From: Blastomonas ursincola
Lineage (GTDB): Bacteria > Pseudomonadota > Alphaproteobacteria > Sphingomonadales > Sphingomonadaceae
Assembly (NCBI RefSeq): GCF_013607875.1
Contig: NZ_VDES01000001.1
Coordinates: 910,316-974,315, forward strand
Reading direction: 5' to 3'
DNA: 64,000 nt
Positions 47,315 through 57,034 of this stretch are shown in pieces. The notes beneath the pieces were generated by a model that had not been told where the DNA came from, searched no databases, and saw nothing but the letters and a program-made list of their open reading frames with translations. Position 1 is the stretch's first letter; every line of letters starts with the position of its first letter. Position numbers and translations under genes: made by a program.

Positions 47315-48472
47315 TCACCGCGCTCCGATCAGTTCGCGCGCGATCAGGAAGCGGCGGATTTCGTTCGTGCCCGCGCCGATATCGTACAGCTTGGCATCGC
47401 GCAGGAAACGCTCGACCGGCCAGTCGGTTGTATAGCCCGCCCCGCCCAGCGCCTGGATCGCCTCGAGCGAGCATTTCACCGCATTCTCGCTGGCGAGCAA
47501 AATCGCACCCGCAGCATCGAAGCGCGTCGTCTTGCCCGCATCGCAGGCGCGCGCCACCGCATAGACATAGGCGCGCGCGCTGTTGAGCGCGACATACATG
47601 TCGGCGACCTTGGCCTGCACCATCTGGAACGCGCCGATGGGCTGGCCGAACTGCTTGCGCTCGCGCACGTAAGGAAGCACCACGTCGAGGCACGCCTGCA
47701 TGATGCCAAGCGGACCTGCGGCCAGAACCGCGCGCTCGTAATCCAGCCCGCTCATCAGCACGCCGACGCCCCCGTTGAGCGGACCCATGACGTTCTCTTG
47801 GGGAACGAAGCAATCGTTGAACACCAGTTCCGCCGTAGGACTCCCGCGCATCCCCATCTTCTGGATCTTCTGGCCGATGCTGAAACCCGGCATGCCCTTT
47901 TCGATGATGAAGGCGGTGATCCCGCCCGATCCCTCTCCGGTTTTCGCGTAAACGATCAGCGTCTCGGCATAGGCCGAATTGGTGATCCAGAACTTGGTGC
48001 CGTTGAGCCGGTAGCCGCCCGCGACCGCATCGGCCTTGAGCTTCATCGACACGACGTCCGATCCTGCGCCGACTTCGGACATCGCCAGCGACCCGACATG
48101 CTCGCCCGAGATCAGCCCGGGCAGATATTTCGCCTTCTGCTCCGGATTGCCCCAGCGGCGCAGCTGGTTGACGCAGAGGTTCGAATGCGCACCGTAGGAC
48201 AGGCCCAGCGAGGCGCTCGCGCGGCTCACCTCTTCCATCGCGATGACATGCTCGAGATAACCGAGGCCCAGGCCGCCATCGGCCTCGTCCACGGTGATGC
48301 CGTGCAGGCCGAGCTCGCCCATTTGCGGCCACAGATCGAGCGGGAACCAGTCCTCGGCATCGATCTTCGCGGCGATCGGCGCGATCCTGTCGGCGGCGAA
48401 ACGCCGCGTGGTGTCGCGGATCATCTCGGCGGCTTCGCCCAGCGCGAAGTCGAAATCGGGCATCATGGACAT
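47315..48472 (-). CDS. ivd: Isovaleryl-CoA dehydrogenase
   Basis: A 385-residue acyl-CoA dehydrogenase. SEVGAGSDV, KFWITNSAY, KMGMRGSPTAEL and ALGGAGYT are family motifs, and the Glu in LDYERAVL is at the catalytic base position characteristic of isovaleryl-CoA dehydrogenases. It makes 3-methylcrotonyl-CoA for MccAB. AGGAGAGG is eight bases before the ATG at 48472. It is the first gene of the leucine operon ivd-mccB-mccA-maoC. Confidence 0.94.
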   Translation of the reverse strand: MSMMPDFDFALGEAAEMIRDTTRRFAADRIAPIAAKIDAEDWFPLDLWPQMGELGLHGITVDEADGGLGLGYLEHVIAMEEVSRASASLGLSYGAHSNLCVNQLRRWGNPEQKAKYLPGLISGEHVGSLAMSEVGAGSDVVSMKLKADAVAGGYRLNGTKFWITNSAYAETLIVYAKTGEGSGGITAFIIEKGMPGFSIGQKIQKMGMRGSPTAELVFNDCFVPQENVMGPLNGGVGVLMSGLDYERAVLAAGPLGIMQACLDVVLPYVRERKQFGQPIGAFQMVQAKVADMYVALNSARAYVYAVARACDAGKTTRFDAAGAILLASENAVKCSLEAIQALGGAGYTTDWPVERFLRDAKLYDIGAGTNEIRRFLIARELIGAR

Positions 48473-48527
48473 GGCGGCATCCTCTCCTGGAGCTCTGATC
48501 GCACCGGTTCTAGCCGTACAAGTCAAC

Positions 48528-48545
48528 CAATGAAAATTGATATTG
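48528..48545. promoter_or_regulatory. Candidate LysR operator in the ivd promoter region
   Basis: CAATGAAAATTG is a dyad (CAAT/ATTG) and is followed by ATATTG, giving CAAT-N10-ATTG over 48528-48545. It lies in the 99-bp gap between the divergent ivd and LysR genes. Motif-level evidence only. Confidence 0.35.
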
Positions 48546-48571
48546 AAAGGGGTTTATCCTAGACGCTGTCT

Positions 48572-49444
48572 ATGATCGAACGCTATCTGCTGCGCTATTT
48601 CCTCGCCGTGGTCGAACATGGCAATTTCACCCGTGCGGCGGAAAGCTGCAACGTCACCCAACCGACGCTTTCGGTCGGCATCGCGCGGCTGGAGGAAAGC
48701 GTGGGCCAGCGGCTGTTCCACCGCTCCAACCGCCGGGTCGACCTCACCCCCACCGGCGCGCAATTTGCCGAGCATGCGCGGCGGATCGAGGCACAGTTCA
48801 ACCTGGCCGAAGAGGCGATGAAGCAGCACCGGCCCGACGCGATCGTGCGGCTGGGCGTGCTCTCGACGCTGCCGACCGCGATCGTCGCGGCGATGGCCGA
48901 GGCACTGGCCGAGCTGGACGGCATCCGCACCGAGTTCGTCGAGGGCCGCGCGAGCGAGCTGATCGACCGATTGGACGCGGCGCGGATCGACCTGGCGGTG
49001 ACGATGGAGCCGCAGGGCCGCCATCGCGAGCAGTTCGAGCCGGTGGCGAGCGAAGGCTATGCCCTCGCCCTGCCCGCCGCGCATCCGCTCGCCCAGCGGC
49101 AGAGCATCGCCGCGCAGGAACTCGCCGACAATGTGATGCTCGTCCGCCGCCATTGCGAGCTGCTCGCCGCGACCAGCCAGCACTTCACCGCCCGCGGCGT
49201 CCGCCCCTTCTTCGCCGCCCGCTCAAGAAGCGACGACCGCATCCTGGCGCTCGTCGCGGCTGGCGTGGGCGTGACCGTGATGCCCGACTGCTTCACCGCG
49301 CCGGGCGTTGCGCGCGTGCCGATGGAGGATTTCGCGCATGTGCGGACGCTGGGGCTGCTGGTGCGCAAGGAGGGCGCGGTGCCGGAGGCGTGCGTGGAGC
49401 GGGTGCGCGGGGTGTTGAGAGCGGGGATTGGGGGTTGGGGGTAA
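48572..49444 (+). CDS. LysR-type transcriptional regulator
   Basis: A 290-residue LysR regulator. The HTH is AAESCNVTQPTLSVGIARLE, and the co-inducer domain includes VRRHCELL and VAAGVGVTVMPDCF. It is divergent from ivd with a 99-bp gap and probably controls the leucine operon or a nearby gene. The distal part is in the CynR/OxyR-like group; the inducer is unknown. Confidence 0.88.
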   Translation: MIERYLLRYFLAVVEHGNFTRAAESCNVTQPTLSVGIARLEESVGQRLFHRSNRRVDLTPTGAQFAEHARRIEAQFNLAEEAMKQHRPDAIVRLGVLSTLPTAIVAAMAEALAELDGIRTEFVEGRASELIDRLDAARIDLAVTMEPQGRHREQFEPVASEGYALALPAAHPLAQRQSIAAQELADNVMLVRRHCELLAATSQHFTARGVRPFFAARSRSDDRILALVAAGVGVTVMPDCFTAPGVARVPMEDFAHVRTLGLLVRKEGAVPEACVERVRGVLRAGIGGWG

Positions 49445-49551
49445 TTGACGAATTTCGTTTCCGGTCCGATCACGTTACGCGGAATTAGCGTTGCAAGGAA
49501 CACAGCTTTTCATGAATGGAATATCAGAGATTTTGCCCCTTTGCAGTGAAT

Positions 49552-50313
49552 CTAACTACAGGTTTTGATATTATTTGAAAAATTTACAATAGAGCACCGG
49601 ACAATAAAGTTAAGCAAAGACCTTCCTTCACCAATTTTTATCAGCCTCTCTGGCCGATCACCCGGCGCGTGGCGATAATAATTGGCAGTTCTCTTAAGAT
49701 CTTTATATTTTTTGGCTGAATCTCCTAGTAGACCCCTAAGATTGTGCTCTCCACCTACCAGTCGCTCAGCAAGCTCGATTGTTTTGTACATTTCGTACCA
49801 GTCTGAAGCTTTACCGCGCTGCTTAAGCAGATCAGCAAGGAGGTCGTACTGTGCAGCTAGCCTATTCCATTGCTGGACGTCTGATTCCTGCTCCGGCGGT
49901 TGGGGGAGCGGTTGCCCATCAGGCCCTATCGTTACGCCAACCCCCAGCGCTTTGGAAACGATAGCGATTTCTCCCACGGCCTCTGCAAAAACATTCACAT
50001 GCCTATTTCCACGCTCATCCACTCTAACCACGCCACCGGTTTTTAGCGGCTCAGTTTCGTGAGCCAGTGTAAGGGCACCGTTAAGACGATCGATCAGCGC
50101 TTTTGCCCGTTCGTGAACTTCTGACGCCCCGTTTGCGTCACTAAGTTCTGCACTCATGAGGAGATATGTACCGTCCGGTTCACGCAATATGAAGGGATCA
50201 AATGGAGGTTTCAGAGTGTAATGCCACTCTTCCAAGTCGGAATGATCACCAGTTAAGCGCACATACCAACCGGGCGCGATGTCGGAATTTAGATTAGTGC
50301 CCTCGATCGTCAT
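49552..50313 (-). CDS. Orphan hypothetical protein in an A+T-richer patch
   Basis: A 253-residue protein beginning MTIEGTNLNSDIAPGWYV. I do not recognise a family. The middle has a Pro-rich linker (QPLPQPPEQE) that separates an N-terminal part (about 1-130) from a helical C-terminal part rich in Lys and Tyr. The base composition of 49440-50440 is clearly lower in G+C than both sides. It looks horizontally acquired, with no partner or mobility gene. Confidence 0.72.
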   Translation of the reverse strand: MTIEGTNLNSDIAPGWYVRLTGDHSDLEEWHYTLKPPFDPFILREPDGTYLLMSAELSDANGASEVHERAKALIDRLNGALTLAHETEPLKTGGVVRVDERGNRHVNVFAEAVGEIAIVSKALGVGVTIGPDGQPLPQPPEQESDVQQWNRLAAQYDLLADLLKQRGKASDWYEMYKTIELAERLVGGEHNLRGLLGDSAKKYKDLKRTANYYRHAPGDRPERLIKIGEGRSLLNFIVRCSIVNFSNNIKTCS

Positions 50314-50449
50314 AGGTTTAATATAGCCGTCGACTGCAGTTTACCGCAAGGCAGCCTCTAGCTCAGAATATGCCAGCACAAGTTTGACCGCAAGCAGGTC
50401 ATGGAAGTTTCGCGAGACTCAAGGGGCAACATATTTAGTACGGCTCCCC

Positions 50450-51271
50450 TCAAAACCGCGCCGACACTCCCGCATAGACCTGCACATCGGGCGTCGCCTG
50501 GTTGAGCCCGAAATTCACTCCGCCGTCGAGTTGCAGGTTATCGCCGAGCAGATGCGCAATCGCGAGGTCGGCGGAATATTGGCGGACGGTGCCCGAGGGA
50601 TCCCAGTTCTGCGAGGTCCACACTTCGGCGGCGACGCTCGTGCGTTCGGACAGCTGATAGCCCAGGTTGAGCACGGTCTGCAGCTCCAGATGGCGCTCGT
50701 CGGGGTCCGCTGCACCCGCGAGCAGGCTGAGCTGCGGGTTCACGGTCAGCGACCAGCGATCGCTCAGCGCATATTGGATCGGCACGCTGACGCCCGCCTC
50801 CCATTCGCCATTGCCGATACCGGTCTTCGCGGTCGGCGCCTTGACATACGGGATGAGGGCGAGCTCGAACCGCGCATCCTTGGGCGTGATCCGCTGCTTG
50901 TAGCGCAGGAAGATGTCGCCGAAGCCGGTCTGGCTGGCGGTGCGCCCGGCAAAGCGGTTGCGGACCTCGACCAGCGGGGTCAGGGTGAGCTGCACGTCGC
51001 TGCTGTCGCTCACGCCCAGCTTGATCGTGGGGCTGGCATAGGCGAACACGTCGCTGCGCGCGCCGCCGGCATTGAGCCGCGACCAGTTGATCGCCTCGGC
51101 CTCGATCTGCACCATGCCCTTGGGCACGCTGCACGCGTTGTTCGCCTTGGTCGGCCGGTCGGTGCAGATCGGATCGTCGCCGATCGCCGATTGCGCCATC
51201 GCGCCGCTGGTGCACGCCATGCCCATCAGCAGTACCATCAGGCCCGCCCGCGTGGCTGCCAATCCCGTCAT
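50450..51271 (-). CDS. Outer-membrane channel-like protein (Phenol_MetA_deg type)
   Basis: A 273-residue protein with signal peptide (cleavage near GAMAQ) and a barrel made of many short amphipathic strands that ends in SARF, the aromatic end expected for an outer-membrane protein. The C-terminal part fits the MetA-pathway phenol-degradation/transporter family. It may be an aromatic-compound channel. It stands alone. Confidence 0.78.
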   Translation of the reverse strand: MTGLAATRAGLMVLLMGMACTSGAMAQSAIGDDPICTDRPTKANNACSVPKGMVQIEAEAINWSRLNAGGARSDVFAYASPTIKLGVSDSSDVQLTLTPLVEVRNRFAGRTASQTGFGDIFLRYKQRITPKDARFELALIPYVKAPTAKTGIGNGEWEAGVSVPIQYALSDRWSLTVNPQLSLLAGAADPDERHLELQTVLNLGYQLSERTSVAAEVWTSQNWDPSGTVRQYSADLAIAHLLGDNLQLDGGVNFGLNQATPDVQVYAGVSARF

Positions 51272-51415
51272 CTTCCAACTCCCCCTTCAACACAGCGATC
51301 GCTGCCCGCAAGGACAGTCGCCATAGCCGGGGCCTAGACCAGCCGGGATTATCCGAAAGTAAACACAGGCCGATAAATCCTGCGCGATGTCCGCGAAGGA
51401 CCTATCGCCCGCGTA

Positions 51416-51601
51416 TCAGCCCTCGGTCGTGGTATCGACGATCGGCGCCTCGGGGCCGTTCTTCTTCATCGATTCGATCGCGTTCTTGGCCGATGCCTTG
51501 CTGGCATAGCCTTCGGTCGAGAACATCACTTCGGAATTGTACTTGAACCGCACGCGGAATTCGCCGGCCTTGTCCTTGTAGATCTCGAAATGGTGCGCCA
51601 T
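51416..51601 (-). CDS. DUF1508/YegP-family small protein
   Basis: A 61-residue protein with FEIYKDKAGEFRVRFKYN and GYASKASAKNAIES, the single YegP repeat. AGGGAG is eight bases before the ATG at 51601. The family is widespread and of uncertain function. Confidence 0.88.
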   Translation of the reverse strand: MAHHFEIYKDKAGEFRVRFKYNSEVMFSTEGYASKASAKNAIESMKKNGPEAPIVDTTTEG

Positions 51602-51668
51602 CGACTCGACTCCCTCTTGAATGGATGGGGCCGAGGATATAAAATCGCGTGCGCCGCGGCCAGCACAG

Positions 51669-52781
51669 TCAGCCGAAACGGGCGGGATTATACATTTGTC
51701 CAGCCACGCCGCTGAGCATCGCATCGGGGGTGAGGCCGAGCAGCACCGTGGCGGCGAGCCGCGCGGCGGCGGGCGCGGTCTGGATGCCGAACCCGCCCTG
51801 CCCTGCAAACCAGAAAAACGCCGGATTGTCGGCCGCATAGCCGATCACGGGCAGCCGGTCGGGCGCGAAGCTGCGCTGCCCCGCCCAGCGATGCTCGACC
51901 GCCTCGATCGTCCAGTCGACCACCTGGGTGAAGCGATCGATCGCGATCGCCATGTCCATCTCGTCGGGCGCGGTATCGCCGGGATCCTCGGGCGTCTCGT
52001 CATGCGGGCTGAGCCACAGCTTCCCCGCTTCGGGCTTGAAATAATAGTCGCCCCGGACCCCCAAGGTCAGCGGCAGGTGCGCGACCGGCGCGGGGCGGGT
52101 GCGCAGCTGCACGACGGTGCGGCGATAGGGCTGCACGCCGAGCGGCCGCACGCCGCAGCGGGTCGCCACCGGATCGGCCCAGGCCCCTGCCGCATTGGCG
52201 AGCCGGGTCGCGGTGACCGCCTGCCCGCCCAGCACCAGATGCCATTGCCCGCCGCGATACTCGGCATGCTCAAGCGGTGCCTTGAGCGCGATCTGCGCCC
52301 CGCCGCGCCGCGCGACCGAGAGGAACGCCTGGTGCAGGCCGCCGACATCGATATCCTGGCAATCTGGCTCGTACACGGCGGCCACGATGTCCTCGGCCAG
52401 ACCCGGCAGCAGCGCCGCGATCCGGTCACGCCCCCAGCGCTCCATCCGCACGCCGGTGCCCGCAAACTCGGCCTCGAAGGCGTCGAGCAGCGGCTCCTCG
52501 CCCGCCCGCGCCAGCGTCAGCGCGCCGCGCGGGGCGAGGAAGCTGCGGTCGCCATAGCCTCCCGGCGGCGAATGCAGCCATGGGCCCGAAGCGGTGGTCA
52601 GCGGCTGGACCTTGGGTCCGCCATAGCTTTCCGCCCAGAAGGCCGCCGACCGCCCGGTCGAATGATAGCCGGGCCGCTCCTCGGCCTCTGCGACCAGCAC
52701 GCGCGCATGCGGCGCGACCTCGGCGGCAAGGCTCGCCCCGGCAATCCCGGCGCCGATGATGACGACGTCGTAATCGGCCAT
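51669..52781 (-). CDS. FAD-dependent D-amino-acid oxidoreductase-like protein
   Basis: A 370-residue DAO-fold flavoprotein with GAGIAGASLA at residues 10-19. PGYHSTGRSAAFW is characteristic of the D-arginine dehydrogenase group. A membrane-associated dehydrogenation of D-amino acids is a reasonable guess. The ATG overlaps the lipase-like gene stop by one base (TGATG). Confidence 0.85.
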   Translation of the reverse strand: MADYDVVIIGAGIAGASLAAEVAPHARVLVAEAEERPGYHSTGRSAAFWAESYGGPKVQPLTTASGPWLHSPPGGYGDRSFLAPRGALTLARAGEEPLLDAFEAEFAGTGVRMERWGRDRIAALLPGLAEDIVAAVYEPDCQDIDVGGLHQAFLSVARRGGAQIALKAPLEHAEYRGGQWHLVLGGQAVTATRLANAAGAWADPVATRCGVRPLGVQPYRRTVVQLRTRPAPVAHLPLTLGVRGDYYFKPEAGKLWLSPHDETPEDPGDTAPDEMDMAIAIDRFTQVVDWTIEAVEHRWAGQRSFAPDRLPVIGYAADNPAFFWFAGQGGFGIQTAPAAARLAATVLLGLTPDAMLSGVAGQMYNPARFG

Positions 52782-53764
52782 CAGGCGGCGGCCCCGGCCT
52801 TTTCGCTGTGCGCGGCAGGGGCCTTGCGCGCGAGGAAATCGTCGATGGTCGCGAGAATGCGGTCGCGGATCGGATCGACCTCGCGCAGCACCTCGTGCCG
52901 CGCCTCGCGCCCGAAGGCGAGCAGTTCGGCCCCGGGGATGCGCGCAGCCGCCGCAATCGTCGCCTTGTTGTCGACCAACTGGTCGGCGCTGGTACCGATC
53001 AGCAGCATGGGCACCTTCACCTTTTCCCAGGCGCCGGGCGCATTGAGCCGGATGATCGACTCATAGGCGCGCTCGACCCAGTGCCAGCTCGCCGGGCCCA
53101 TCACCAGCTCGGGCCGCTCGGCCCACCACCACAGTTCGTCCTGATAGCGCGCATCATCGTGAGTCAGCAGCGTCTGGCGGATCGCGAGCGGCGATGCGGG
53201 CTTTTCGCTGACCTTCCAGGCCGGGCGCTCGGGCTTGCCAAGGCCGCGCATCAGCTTCGTCACCATATGCCCGACCGAGAGCGGCAGGCCGAGACCCTTG
53301 AGGCCCAGCATCGGCGCACTGAGCACCGCCGCATCCGGGGTAATCCGCTTTTCCTGGATCGCACGTGCGATCAGATGTCCGCCCATCGAGTGGCCAACCA
53401 CGACATAGGGGCCGGGGCGCGAGACCACCCAGTCCGCCCAGAAGCCGGCAATATCGTCGATCCACTGGCTGAAGTCATTGATATGGCCGACATATTGATG
53501 ATCGCTCATCCGGCCGCTGCCGCCCTGCCCGCGCCAGTCCGCGGCGGTGACGTTCCAGCCCTGCGCCTGCCAGTGCGCGAGGGTCTCGAGATATTTTTCG
53601 TAAATGTCGCCGCGCCCCGGCATGAACAGGATCGACCCGCGCACCGGGCCATCGGCCATCCAGTCGATGCGACGCAGCGGCCAGCCATCGGCAGCGTTCC
53701 AGCGGCTTTCCACCGCGCCCGCCGGGATCGCGCGCCGGTCAATGGTTACTTTTTGGTAAGTCAT
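52781..53764 (-). CDS. Alpha/beta hydrolase (lysophospholipase/monoglyceride lipase-like)
   Basis: A 327-residue hydrolase. The nucleophile elbow is GHSMGGH near residue 124, FMPGRGDI precedes the core, and the late acid and His lie in SADQLVDN and REARHEVL. It is first in a two-gene unit with the DAO-type enzyme and divergent from cpaA. The start is the ATG at 53764, which lacks a strong Shine-Dalgarno. Confidence 0.85.
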   Translation of the reverse strand: MTYQKVTIDRRAIPAGAVESRWNAADGWPLRRIDWMADGPVRGSILFMPGRGDIYEKYLETLAHWQAQGWNVTAADWRGQGGSGRMSDHQYVGHINDFSQWIDDIAGFWADWVVSRPGPYVVVGHSMGGHLIARAIQEKRITPDAAVLSAPMLGLKGLGLPLSVGHMVTKLMRGLGKPERPAWKVSEKPASPLAIRQTLLTHDDARYQDELWWWAERPELVMGPASWHWVERAYESIIRLNAPGAWEKVKVPMLLIGTSADQLVDNKATIAAAARIPGAELLAFGREARHEVLREVDPIRDRILATIDDFLARKAPAAHSEKAGAAA

Positions 53765-53785
53765 GCCCGCTATACGCCAGACCCC

Positions 53786-54259
53786 ATGGAAAACGGTCCT
53801 CTCGTCTACGGTCTGCTGGCAGGCTTGGCAATCGCGCTGTTGCACGCGGCGTATACCGACATCCTGCGGCGCGAGATAGAGGACTGGCTGAACGCAGGGA
53901 TTGCGCTCGCCGCGCCGGTTTTCTGGTGGGCCTGCGGGCTGTCGTTTTGGCCCGACATGGCGCTGCAACTGGCGCTGGGCGCGGGGGTGTTCGTGTTCTT
54001 CGCGCTGATGTTCGCGATCGGCGCCATGGGCGGCGGCGACGTAAAGCTGCTCGGCGCCATCGCCTTGTGGTTTCCCTGGGTCGAAATGGCGCGGATCACG
54101 ATCATCATGTCGCTGATCGGTGCGGCGCTCACATTGATCGTTCTGGCGGACCACAAATGGAAGCGAAAGCCGGGTCAGCCGGAGGTTCCCTATGGCGTTG
54201 CCATAGCCGTTGCGGCGCTTTGGCCCGTTGGCGAACGGTTTTTTAACCATTTTGCCTGA
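53786..54259 (+). CDS. cpaA: A24-family prepilin peptidase of the Tad system
   Basis: A 157-residue polytopic protein with about five membrane helices. Catalytic Asp residues are in YTDILRREI and GGGDVKLLG. It removes the leader from Flp-type prepilins. It is the first gene of the Tad cluster and is followed 41 bases later by cpaB. Confidence 0.9.
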   Translation: MENGPLVYGLLAGLAIALLHAAYTDILRREIEDWLNAGIALAAPVFWWACGLSFWPDMALQLALGAGVFVFFALMFAIGAMGGGDVKLLGAIALWFPWVEMARITIIMSLIGAALTLIVLADHKWKRKPGQPEVPYGVAIAVAALWPVGERFFNHFA

Positions 54260-54300
54260 AAATATGAACATTCTGAAGGGTTTTGGGGGCAGCAAACGCC

Positions 54301-55332
54301 ATGGATAGACGCAAAGTAATCCTGCTTGTGGGCGCGCTGGTGATCGCGCTCTGCACAGCCTTTCTGGCCAGAAGCCTGTTCACCGGATCGGCCGCGCCTT
54401 CCGTTACGGCGGCGCCGCAACAGGCGGTTCCCACGGGTCCGCGCGTGCTGGTCGCCAAGCGTTCGCTGCCGGTCGGCACGATCATCACCCCCGATAGCGT
54501 GGCCTTTCAGCCCTGGCCAAGCGAACTGGTGAGCAACGCCTATTTCCTCGAAGCCGATTCCAAGATCGATTCGCTGCTGGGCACCGTGGTGCGCAACGCC
54601 GTGACCGCAGGGCAGCCGGTGACCCAGGGTTCGCTGGTCAAGCCGGGCGATCGCGGCTTCCTCGCCGCAGCGCTCGGCCCCGGCATGCGCGCGGTCACCG
54701 TCCCCGTTTCCGCCCGCACGGGCGTTGCCGGCTTCGTCTTTCCGGGCGACCGGGTCGATCTGGTGCTGACCCAGTCGATCAGCGGCGACAGCGGCCCCGC
54801 ACTCAACGCCTCTGAAACCATCATCCGCAACCTGCGCGTGCTCGCCACCGACCAGCGCGTGTCGGCAGAAGACGCCGAGGGCAAGCGCGAGGTCATCGCC
54901 TTCACCACCGTGACCGTGGAGGCCACGCCCAAGCTGGCCGAGAAGATCGCGGTCGCGCAGACGATCGGCACGCTCAGCCTGTCGCTGCGTTCGATCGCCG
55001 ATAACGAGGCCGAACTCGAACGCTCGATGGCCGCAGGCGACATCAACCTGCCCGCCGGTGCCGATCGCAAGACCGAGGACAAGCTGCTCAAGGCTTTGGC
55101 CACGCGTCCGGTCGATACCGACGTCACCTTTGTCACCGGCGGCGATGTATCGCGCTTCCAGCGTCGGTCGGTCCCCGTCTCGGGTTCTGCCAACCGCCAG
55201 AACGGACCCAGCGCACCCAGTGCAGGCCCCATGCAGGTCGCAGAACCCGCTGCACCGCCTGTCCCGCGTGGCCCCGTCGTACGCGTAGCTCGCGGCAATA
55301 CAGTGACCGAAGTTCCGGTCGGAGGGAAATGA
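54301..55332 (+). CDS. cpaB: Flp pilus assembly protein CpaB
   Basis: A 343-residue protein with one N-terminal membrane helix (residues 6-26) and a SAF domain beginning VLVAKRSLPVGTIITPDSV. A Pro/Ala-rich tail ends the protein. It is a periplasmic part of the Tad secretion channel. Its stop overlaps a possible cpaC start (ATGA). Confidence 0.92.
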   Translation: MDRRKVILLVGALVIALCTAFLARSLFTGSAAPSVTAAPQQAVPTGPRVLVAKRSLPVGTIITPDSVAFQPWPSELVSNAYFLEADSKIDSLLGTVVRNAVTAGQPVTQGSLVKPGDRGFLAAALGPGMRAVTVPVSARTGVAGFVFPGDRVDLVLTQSISGDSGPALNASETIIRNLRVLATDQRVSAEDAEGKREVIAFTTVTVEATPKLAEKIAVAQTIGTLSLSLRSIADNEAELERSMAAGDINLPAGADRKTEDKLLKALATRPVDTDVTFVTGGDVSRFQRRSVPVSGSANRQNGPSAPSAGPMQVAEPAAPPVPRGPVVRVARGNTVTEVPVGGK

Positions 55333-55334
55333 CC

Positions 55335-57005
55335 ATGCGTTTTTCCAAGTTCATCAAGGGCGCCCTGTTGGGTAGCGCCGTCGCTGCCACCGCATCGCTG
55401 ACCGGACTGGTTCCGGCCATCGGGGGTGCTGCCCTGGCGCAGTCCGCCGTGCAGCGTCCCACCGAAACGCTGGTGCTCTCCATCGGTCGCGGCCAGCTCA
55501 TCCAGCTGCCCGGCACCATGGCCGATCTGTTCGTGGCCGATAACACCGTCGCCGATGTGCAGGTCAAGTCGGCGCGGCAGCTTTATGTCTTCGGCAAGGC
55601 CGGCGGCGAGACCACGCTTTACGCCAGCAACGCGGCGGGCCAGGTGGTCTATTCGGCCACCGTGCGCGTCGGGTCGAACATCGATTCGGTCGACCAGATG
55701 CTGATGCTGGCCATGCCCGACGCCAAGGTGCGCGTCAGCACGCTCAACGGCGTGGTGCTGCTCACTGGAACGGTGGGTGCGCCCGAGGACAGCGCCGAGG
55801 CCGCGCGCCTTGTCCAAGCCTTTGTCGGCGACAACGTGAAGGTCATAAGCCGCCTCTCCACCGCCACCCCGATGCAGGTCAACCTGCAGGTGCGCATTGC
55901 CGAAGTCAGCCGATCGCTGGTCAAGGAAATCGGCGCGAACCTGCTGACGCGCGACCTGACCGGAGGCTTCCAGTTCGGCGTCAGCCGCGCATCGCGCAAT
56001 TTTGCGGCGATCGGCAACACGATTGACGTCAGCACATTGCCGCGCATCGATGCCTCGGCCCAGTTTGGCCTGCCAGCGGGCTCGCTCAGCCTGCCGTTCA
56101 ACCCGTCGACCGGCCAGTTCGTCACCGGGGGGACCACCACCACCTTCAACAACGTGCTCGACGGCAAGACCGCTATTCAGGCTGCAGGACGTCTGTTCGG
56201 CGTCGATATCGCCAGCGCGTTCGACCTTGCCGAGCAGGTCGGGCTCGTGACCACGCTGTCGCAGCCCAACCTGACCGCGCTGTCGGGCGAAACCGCTGAC
56301 TTCCTGGCGGGCGGCGAATTTCCGATCCCGATCAACCAGGGCCTCGGCACCACGACGATCGAATACAAGAATTTCGGTGTCAGCCTGGCCTATACGCCAA
56401 CGGTACTGGCCAATGGCCGGATCTCGATCCGCGTGCGGCCCGAAGTGTCCGAACTGTCGTCCGCCGGATCGGTGACGCTGAACGGTTTCCAGGTGCCCGC
56501 GCTGACGGTTCGCCGCGCCGAAACCACGGTGGAACTGGGATCGGGGGAAAGCTTCATGATCGCCGGCCTGCTCAGCAACAACTCGCAGAATCTGGTCGAC
56601 AAGGCCCCGGGTCTCGGCGACGTGCCCGTGTTGGGCAATCTGTTCAAATCGTCCAATTTCCGCAAGGGCGAGACAGAACTGGTGATCGTCGTGACGCCGT
56701 ATCTGGTGAAGCCGGTCAACGCCAACGACATCAAGCTGCCCACCGACGGCTATCGCTCTCCCGACGATCTGCAGCGCCTGATCAACCATCAGAATGCGGA
56801 TGGCCTCTCTGGCGCCGAGCGTCCCAAGCCGAGCGTTGCACCGACAGAAGGCACGGGCGGGCCGGATTTCGGCGCGCTGCCCGATCAGCCGCGCGCACTG
56901 CCCCAATCTGCGTCCAAGCCGCAGCGCGAGGCCAGACAGGGCAAGGCGAAACAGGGTGACAAGTCTGCCGGTCTCGCTGCGGCCCCCGGTTTTTCGTTCG
57001 ATTGA
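55335..57005 (+). CDS. cpaC: Secretin of the Tad pilus
   Basis: A 556-residue type II/III secretin. N-terminal signal peptide (near ALAQ), BON-type domain, then the secretin domain with VPVLGNLF and EFPIPI segments. GGAGGG favours the ATG at 55335; an overlapping ATG at 55329 has too short a spacing. It forms the outer-membrane pore for Flp pili. Confidence 0.93.
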   Translation: MRFSKFIKGALLGSAVAATASLTGLVPAIGGAALAQSAVQRPTETLVLSIGRGQLIQLPGTMADLFVADNTVADVQVKSARQLYVFGKAGGETTLYASNAAGQVVYSATVRVGSNIDSVDQMLMLAMPDAKVRVSTLNGVVLLTGTVGAPEDSAEAARLVQAFVGDNVKVISRLSTATPMQVNLQVRIAEVSRSLVKEIGANLLTRDLTGGFQFGVSRASRNFAAIGNTIDVSTLPRIDASAQFGLPAGSLSLPFNPSTGQFVTGGTTTTFNNVLDGKTAIQAAGRLFGVDIASAFDLAEQVGLVTTLSQPNLTALSGETADFLAGGEFPIPINQGLGTTTIEYKNFGVSLAYTPTVLANGRISIRVRPEVSELSSAGSVTLNGFQVPALTVRRAETTVELGSGESFMIAGLLSNNSQNLVDKAPGLGDVPVLGNLFKSSNFRKGETELVIVVTPYLVKPVNANDIKLPTDGYRSPDDLQRLINHQNADGLSGAERPKPSVAPTEGTGGPDFGALPDQPRALPQSASKPQREARQGKAKQGDKSAGLAAAPGFSFD

Positions 57006-57034
57006 GGCCAGAACCCGCTTTGAGGAGATTAGCA

